DNA of 64,000 nt, from contig CANNDD010000004.1 in NCBI GenBank assembly GCA_947503285.1, positions 124,001 to 188,000 of the forward strand, given 5' to 3'. Shown one piece after another: positions 60,202-64,000 of the stretch. How positions within the stretch are numbered: the stretch's first letter is position 1; each line of letters starts with the position of its first letter. Made by a program: the position numbers and the translations under genes. This DNA is from an uncultured Croceitalea sp. (lineage in GTDB: Bacteria; Bacteroidota; Bacteroidia; Flavobacteriales; Flavobacteriaceae). A model generated the notes under the pieces. That model was given only the letters and a program-made list of their open reading frames with translations. It was not told the origin of the DNA and did no database searches.

Positions 60202-61241
60202 AACAGTTTGTTACCCATAACTTCAAAATAATGGTTCTGGCAATGGCGACATTGTTTGTGAATTCCTGCTCAAATGAGCATACATTGAATAATCTTGACG
60301 CTACGGTCTTTGTACGTCATAAAGGTGCCGATATGCCGGCCTATATCAAGGGAAATGCCAATGAAAAGATATTTCTTATCACCTTACACGGCGGTCCGGG
60401 TGGTGCCGGTTTAGGTTTTCAAGGAAATGCGTTTGATCGGATTGAGGATAACTATGGGGTGGTCTATTTTGACCAACGTGGTTCCGGTATGTCACAGGGG
60501 AGCTATTCAGAAGATGAGGTCACTATTGATTTGATGGCTGAGGATGTGCTTGCCTTGGTGAAAGTCATACAGCGTATTTATGGCAATGACTCCAGGTTCT
60601 TTTTATTAGGCCATAGCTGGGGAGGTGCCCTGGGCCCCGCAACTTTATTAAAAGATCAAAGTGCATTTTTAGGATGGATCAATGTCGATGGTAGTCACAA
60701 TCCGAGAGATCTCTACTTTGAATATATTAAGAACTTTGAGCGGGTTGCCGCAGTCCAAATTGAACTTGAAAACAGTGTGTCCTTTTGGGAATCTGTTTAT
60801 GAAGAACTGGATAAAATCGATAGAAATACGGTCAGTCTTGACGATTTTGCCATTTTGAATAGCCTTGCGTTCAATGCCGAGGATTCTTTAAAAAATGATA
60901 ATCTTATCAACGGACCGGAAAATGGGGGAATTCGGGTTTCTGATTATAATCTACTCACTTTTGTATGGAACTTATTAAAAATCCAATCCATCTTAGATGA
61001 GGATATTATAGGGGAATTGTCATACACAGAACAACTTTCAGCGATTCGCATCCCTTCATTGGTACTTTGGGGGAGGTATGACATGGTCGTTCCTGAATTC
61101 TATGCCCAAGAAGCTTTTGACAATTTAGGTTCCAACGAAAAAAAACTTGTGTTTTTTGAAAGATCGGGACACTCACCCATGTCCACGGAACCAGATCGGT
61201 TTGCTGAGGAGGTGATACAATTTATAAATCAGAATAAATAA
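60198..61241 (+). CDS. Alpha/beta hydrolase lipoprotein, proline-iminopeptidase-like
   Basis: 347 residues with a lipoprotein signal (MATLFVNSC). The oxyanion-hole segment TLHGGPGGAG, FDQRGSGMSQ, nucleophile in LLGHSWGGALGP, Asp in LWGRYDMVVP and His in RSGHSPMST form a complete hydrolase. HGGPGG and DQRGSG are typical of prolyl iminopeptidases. It is co-translated with the barrel-like protein, so it probably sits in the same membrane. Confidence 0.88.
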   Translation: MKQFVTHNFKIMVLAMATLFVNSCSNEHTLNNLDATVFVRHKGADMPAYIKGNANEKIFLITLHGGPGGAGLGFQGNAFDRIEDNYGVVYFDQRGSGMSQGSYSEDEVTIDLMAEDVLALVKVIQRIYGNDSRFFLLGHSWGGALGPATLLKDQSAFLGWINVDGSHNPRDLYFEYIKNFERVAAVQIELENSVSFWESVYEELDKIDRNTVSLDDFAILNSLAFNAEDSLKNDNLINGPENGGIRVSDYNLLTFVWNLLKIQSILDEDIIGELSYTEQLSAIRIPSLVLWGRYDMVVPEFYAQEAFDNLGSNEKKLVFFERSGHSPMSTEPDRFAEEVIQFINQNK

Positions 61242-61397
61242 TACCGTGTTCATTCCAGATACATTACAATTTTGGCTCTCACAAAAAACCTATACATTGC
61301 TTTTAGGGAAGTTTTAAACCGGTCATGAAACCTTTTAAACGTTATTTCGCCTTGTCAATACTAATTTTAAGGCAATCAACCCATGATTTGTACTCTT

Positions 61398-61430
61398 TAA
61401 AATGGTAGCTTAAAAAGTAGTACCATTTTA
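61398..61430. promoter_or_regulatory. 10-bp inverted repeat upstream of the DUF1080 gene
   Basis: TAAAATGGTA (61398-61407) and TACCATTTTA (61421-61430) are perfect complements with a 13-bp spacer, 51 bp before the DUF1080 start codon. Operator or leader hairpin. Confidence 0.5.
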
Positions 61431-61481
61431 CTGGAAAATGGGAATATTATTGTAGTTTTTAAAGCTTAAAATAAAAGCGGA

Positions 61482-62255
61482 ATGGTTCGAAACATCTTTC
61501 TTGGCGCAGTTATAATCGTATTTCTAATGGTGTCTTGCGGAACGGACGGAAAATCCAAAAAACAAACTTGGAGGACTAAAAAATGGGTAGCTGAAAACCA
61601 AGTGCACAACCAATTATCAGACAGTGAAAAGGAACAAGGTTGGGTCTTGCTTTTCGATGGAGAAACTTTAGATGGGTGGCACCTCTACAATAAACCGGAT
61701 TCTACCCAGTTTTCTGCATGGGAAGTGCGCAATGGCACCCTTTTTTGTAACGCGACCAATGAGAATAGGGTTTTTGGCGATTTGACTACCGACAGGGAAT
61801 ATGAAGATTATGAGCTGGTTTTTGATTGGAAAATGGCCGTACGTGGAAACGGAGGTGTTTTTATCAATGTACAGGAATCGCCCCAATATAAGGCTACCTA
61901 TCAAACCGGACCGGAATACCAATTGTTGGAGCCAACCCATTCAGATACGAAAACCCCCTTGAAACGCGCGGGCTGCCTTTGGGGAATATCGCCCCAGCAC
62001 AATCCGGTTGAGGTGCACAATACCGAACAATGGAACACCTCTAAAATTACACAGCGAAACGGAAAAGTTGAGTTCTACCTCAATGGAAAACTAACCGCTA
62101 AAGAAGATTTTACATCGACGGCTTGGCGTGATAAAATCGCTGCTTCACGTTTTAAGGACACCAAAGGTTTCGGAGCGGCTACCCAAGGAAAGATCGCCCT
62201 TCAAAACTGGTATTTCAATGCTTGGTTCCGCAATATGAAGATCCGGGAACTTTAG
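61482..62255 (+). CDS. DUF1080 (3-keto-disaccharide hydrolase-like) lipoprotein
   Basis: 257 residues with a lipoprotein signal (IIVFLMVSCG, Cys19). The laminarinase-like fold begins LLFDGETLDGWHLYNKPDS and includes YEDYELVFDWKMAVRGNGGVF and RNGKVEFYLNGKLTAKED, all hallmarks of DUF1080. Some members hydrolyse 3-keto-glycosides. Here it stands alone, without the usual oxidoreductase partner. Confidence 0.92.
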   Translation: MVRNIFLGAVIIVFLMVSCGTDGKSKKQTWRTKKWVAENQVHNQLSDSEKEQGWVLLFDGETLDGWHLYNKPDSTQFSAWEVRNGTLFCNATNENRVFGDLTTDREYEDYELVFDWKMAVRGNGGVFINVQESPQYKATYQTGPEYQLLEPTHSDTKTPLKRAGCLWGISPQHNPVEVHNTEQWNTSKITQRNGKVEFYLNGKLTAKEDFTSTAWRDKIAASRFKDTKGFGAATQGKIALQNWYFNAWFRNMKIREL

Positions 62256-62303
62256 AAAGACCCCCTTTGCAATTTTACCGGCAGTTTTTCAAATTCATTG
62301 CCC

Positions 62304-62447
62304 TTACGATAGCTCTTCCATTGCAACGACTTTACTAGCGAATACTTCCATTTGGTGTTCAGAACGTTTCAAGGCTGCCTTGGTATGCTTTACTTTACTT
62401 CCAACATCGGATGATAGCCCTTGGGTAATGGCAAGATCACCTCGTAG
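62304..62447 (-). pseudogene. Possible 3' remnant of a lost gene
   Basis: One minus-strand frame reads about 47 residues of normal composition (LRGDLAITQGLSSDVGS, then a charged helix ending FASKVVAMEELS and a stop) without any start codon upstream. It lies between two convergent genes. It could be a decayed gene end or chance. Confidence 0.25.
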
Positions 62448-62460
62448 TTAGTATTTAATC

Positions 62461-62937
62461 TTAATCCGTGATATATTCTTTTAGCGCTAACATTCTTTTT
62501 TCTTGAATTTCCTTATAGTCTTTCCCTTTGTATTTCTCAAAGGTCCTTTTTGAAATTCCGGTGTACCAAACCGTTTCGGTAAGGATATTGTTACTTGGGT
62601 CTATGGTCCTTTTGACATATACGTTACCAGAAGACAATTTATACCGTAACGTGTAGCCCTCGTTTTCGACAAAATCAGTAATCGCTATCTCAAAGAGTTC
62701 ACCTGTGGCTAAGATGGCCTGACAAACACCCTTTTTTTTGAGCGCTCCGGCACATCGTACATCGACCACCGAATCGTCCCATTTGTCAAAGTTGGGAAAA
62801 TCGATAAGGGTGTTCCACAGTTTTTCTTGCGGGGTATCAAGTTGCAGGGCATACGTATATACCTTTTCAGCCTTGTTTGATTGCGCTAGTAACATTAAAG
62901 GGCCAATAATAAATAAGATTCGCATTAGCTTTTTCAT
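62461..62937 (-). CDS. Secreted SRPBCC-family protein
   Basis: 158 residues with a signal peptide (MRILFIIGPLMLLAQS). The helix-grip fold pattern is ALQLDTPQEKLWNTLIDFPN at the N-terminus, KWDDSVVDVRCAGAL, a hydrophobic-ligand barrel and a C-terminal helix (GKDYKEIQEKRMLALKEYI). START-like domains bind lipids or other hydrophobic compounds. Downstream of the Crp/Fnr gene by ~100 bp. Confidence 0.75.
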   Translation of the reverse strand: MKKLMRILFIIGPLMLLAQSNKAEKVYTYALQLDTPQEKLWNTLIDFPNFDKWDDSVVDVRCAGALKKKGVCQAILATGELFEIAITDFVENEGYTLRYKLSSGNVYVKRTIDPSNNILTETVWYTGISKRTFEKYKGKDYKEIQEKRMLALKEYITD

Positions 62938-63042
62938 GGTTTCTCGATTTTTTGGTGTTATGTATGGATATCAATACCTAAAAATCACGAATACGACATA
63001 AAAAAACTGTGTCATATGACACACTAACAAAAAATTAAGAAA

Positions 63043-63618
63043 TCAAGCTGCGGAAAGTCGCCTACGAATTCGATGAAGGGTTTCCCTAGAGGTTCCTATT
63101 AGGGAAGCCAAGATACTTACGGGAACCTCTCGCACAATCTTGGGGTTTGTATTTAAGATATCGAGATAACGCTCTTCCGCTGACATGCTTAGCTGTTTTC
63201 TGACTTCTAATGCTTTGGCCGATAAAATCTGTTCGGTAATGTTTTGGATAAAATTACTAAGTATTACATTCTTGGCCTTGATCTTTAAAAAATCCGATTT
63301 TTTAAGTTCATGGAAACGCACATCGCTAAGGGCCTGACATTCATCTAAGGTCGGTCTTTGATGGAAGAAACTATCCATGATCGTCCAACAAAAATTTGGT
63401 GCGATAATCTTTAAGGTTACTTGATTTCCAAAATCATTATGCGTGTAATAATGTAGAAACCCTTCTGTTACAAAGTAAATTGAACCAACGGTCTGGTTGG
63501 CTTGGATAAGCTTTTGCTTTTTTGATAGACTCCCCTCGTGAATATGGCCTAATAAGAAATCCATATTTGCTTCGGAGAGTGCTCCAAAACCGTTAAAATA
63601 CGCACGCAGCATTTCCAT
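63043..63618 (-). CDS. Crp/Fnr-family transcriptional regulator
   Basis: 191 residues: an N-terminal cyclic-nucleotide-binding-like jelly roll (QTVGSIYFVTEGFLHYYTH, VTLKIIAPNFCWTIMDSFFH), a long dimer helix, and a winged HTH (VSILASLIGTSRETLHRIRR). The usual cAMP-binding Arg-Ser/Thr pair is not evident, so the ligand may differ or be absent, as in many Bacteroidota members. It precedes the SRPBCC gene on the same strand. Confidence 0.9.
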   Translation of the reverse strand: MEMLRAYFNGFGALSEANMDFLLGHIHEGSLSKKQKLIQANQTVGSIYFVTEGFLHYYTHNDFGNQVTLKIIAPNFCWTIMDSFFHQRPTLDECQALSDVRFHELKKSDFLKIKAKNVILSNFIQNITEQILSAKALEVRKQLSMSAEERYLDILNTNPKIVREVPVSILASLIGTSRETLHRIRRRLSAA

Positions 63619-63887
63619 ATATTAAAGATACACTTTTAAGTCAAATCGAGAAATGTCGTTATATGAAGGGCAGCGTGTGGCTTACAGTCTTTTTCGTGAT
63701 TTGATTGTTGTTCGTCAATCCGTTTGTCTTTTATATTTTATTCCCTTGTGCTGCTGAATAGTGTTGTCAATACTCAATTTTGTGCTTTTAAAACACTTTT
63801 CAAAGGAATCAGAAGCAATCCAACGTACTAAAGACCAAACCCATTAATAGGTATCTTTGATAGCAGAACAAATTTTATTTTCATGCC

Positions 63888-64000
63888 ATGCCACTTAAAC
63901 CAACCGCTACGACCACCATCCTCTTAATAACCCTCAACCTTATCTTGATTTGCGCTTGCAAGCAAAAGAAATCAGCCGAGGAAATAACTTCAGAAAACCC
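63888..64000 (+). CDS. Lipoprotein gene, 5' part only
   Basis: ATG at 63888 opens a frame that runs out of the window: MPLKPTATTTILLITLNLIL then ICAC, a lipoprotein signal with the lipid Cys24, followed by a charged linker (KQKKSAEEIT). Product unknown. The other nearby ATG (63883) is soon stopped. Confidence 0.7.
   Translation, partial: MPLKPTATTTILLITLNLILICACKQKKSAEEITSEN

Noticed and set aside
1-64000. tRNA or rRNA genes
   Set aside because: No cloverleaf or conserved rRNA words were noticed by eye; a tRNAscan-SE run would settle it.

Overview
The window is about 64 kb of chromosome from a member of the Bacteroidota, most likely a marine Flavobacteriaceae (Maribacter/Zobellia/Muricauda-like). 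The signs are a SusC-type TonB plug, SPII lipoproteins, a fused E1 2-oxoacid dehydrogenase, lipocalin and OmpA-like lipoproteins, TPR-LuxR regulators, weak Shine-Dalgarno sequences and a TAnnTTTG-type -7 promoter element. No rRNA, tRNA, CRISPR array, transposase, integrase or phage structural gene was recognised.

Region by region. 1-5.3 kb: 3' part of aroC, a dicarboxylate/amino-acid:cation symporter, then a tight operon of an ATP-grasp ligase, an N-formylglutamate-amidohydrolase-like enzyme and a DUF1704 (MATCAP-like) metallopeptidase. 5.4-12 kb (minus strand): a DUF4139 protein with a TonB-plug-like insertion, a DCC thiol-oxidoreductase, a molybdopterin oxidoreductase pair and a secreted protein of unknown function. 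12.1-16 kb: a TPR-LuxR regulator divergent from a cholesterol-dependent-cytolysin-like lipoprotein, with repeated TTGTCCAT sites between them. 16-24.5 kb: a secreted sugar isomerase-like protein, mutS2, a probable D-glutamate/dipeptide cluster (DUF1611, enolase-family epimerase, kinase-aminotransferase fusion) and ung. 24.6-34.8 kb: mainly housekeeping genes, including ppk1, a nucleoside phosphorylase, an SUI1 factor, a 2OG oxygenase, the E1 fusion, a lipocalin-like lipoprotein and an OmpA-like lipoprotein.

34.8-41 kb: a compact biosynthetic operon combining a type III polyketide synthase with dedicated type II fatty-acid-like enzymes (ketosynthase, FabI-like reductase, FabZ-like dehydratase, acyl carrier protein), a methyltransferase, a flavin oxidoreductase and a small membrane protein. 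The gene set suggests a purpose-made acyl starter that is extended, methylated and oxidised.

42.7-53.9 kb: a visibly A+T-richer accessory island in which all genes lie on the minus strand. It carries HigBA with a KGGVGR-type ATPase-TPR protein, an orphan gene, a HgiDII-like restriction-modification pair with a GHKL-ATPase restriction enzyme, ParDE, and an ECF sigma/anti-sigma/secreted-protein set. The modules are separated by long, repeated, strongly palindromic blocks (R1, R2, R3). One R2 stem shows compensatory base changes between its two copies. Different cargo sits between the same flanking blocks, which resembles a cassette array although no recombinase is seen here.

54-64 kb: two serine-hydrolase genes (one a fusion with an esterase, one with a degenerate active site), a LytS/LytR two-component system, a barrel-like protein and lipoprotein hydrolase, a DUF1080 lipoprotein, an SRPBCC protein, a Crp/Fnr regulator and the start of a further lipoprotein gene. 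The best candidates for undescribed biology are the cassette island with its HigBA-KGGVGR ATPase module, the type III PKS/FAS hybrid operon, and the ATP-grasp/amidohydrolase/MATCAP-like operon.
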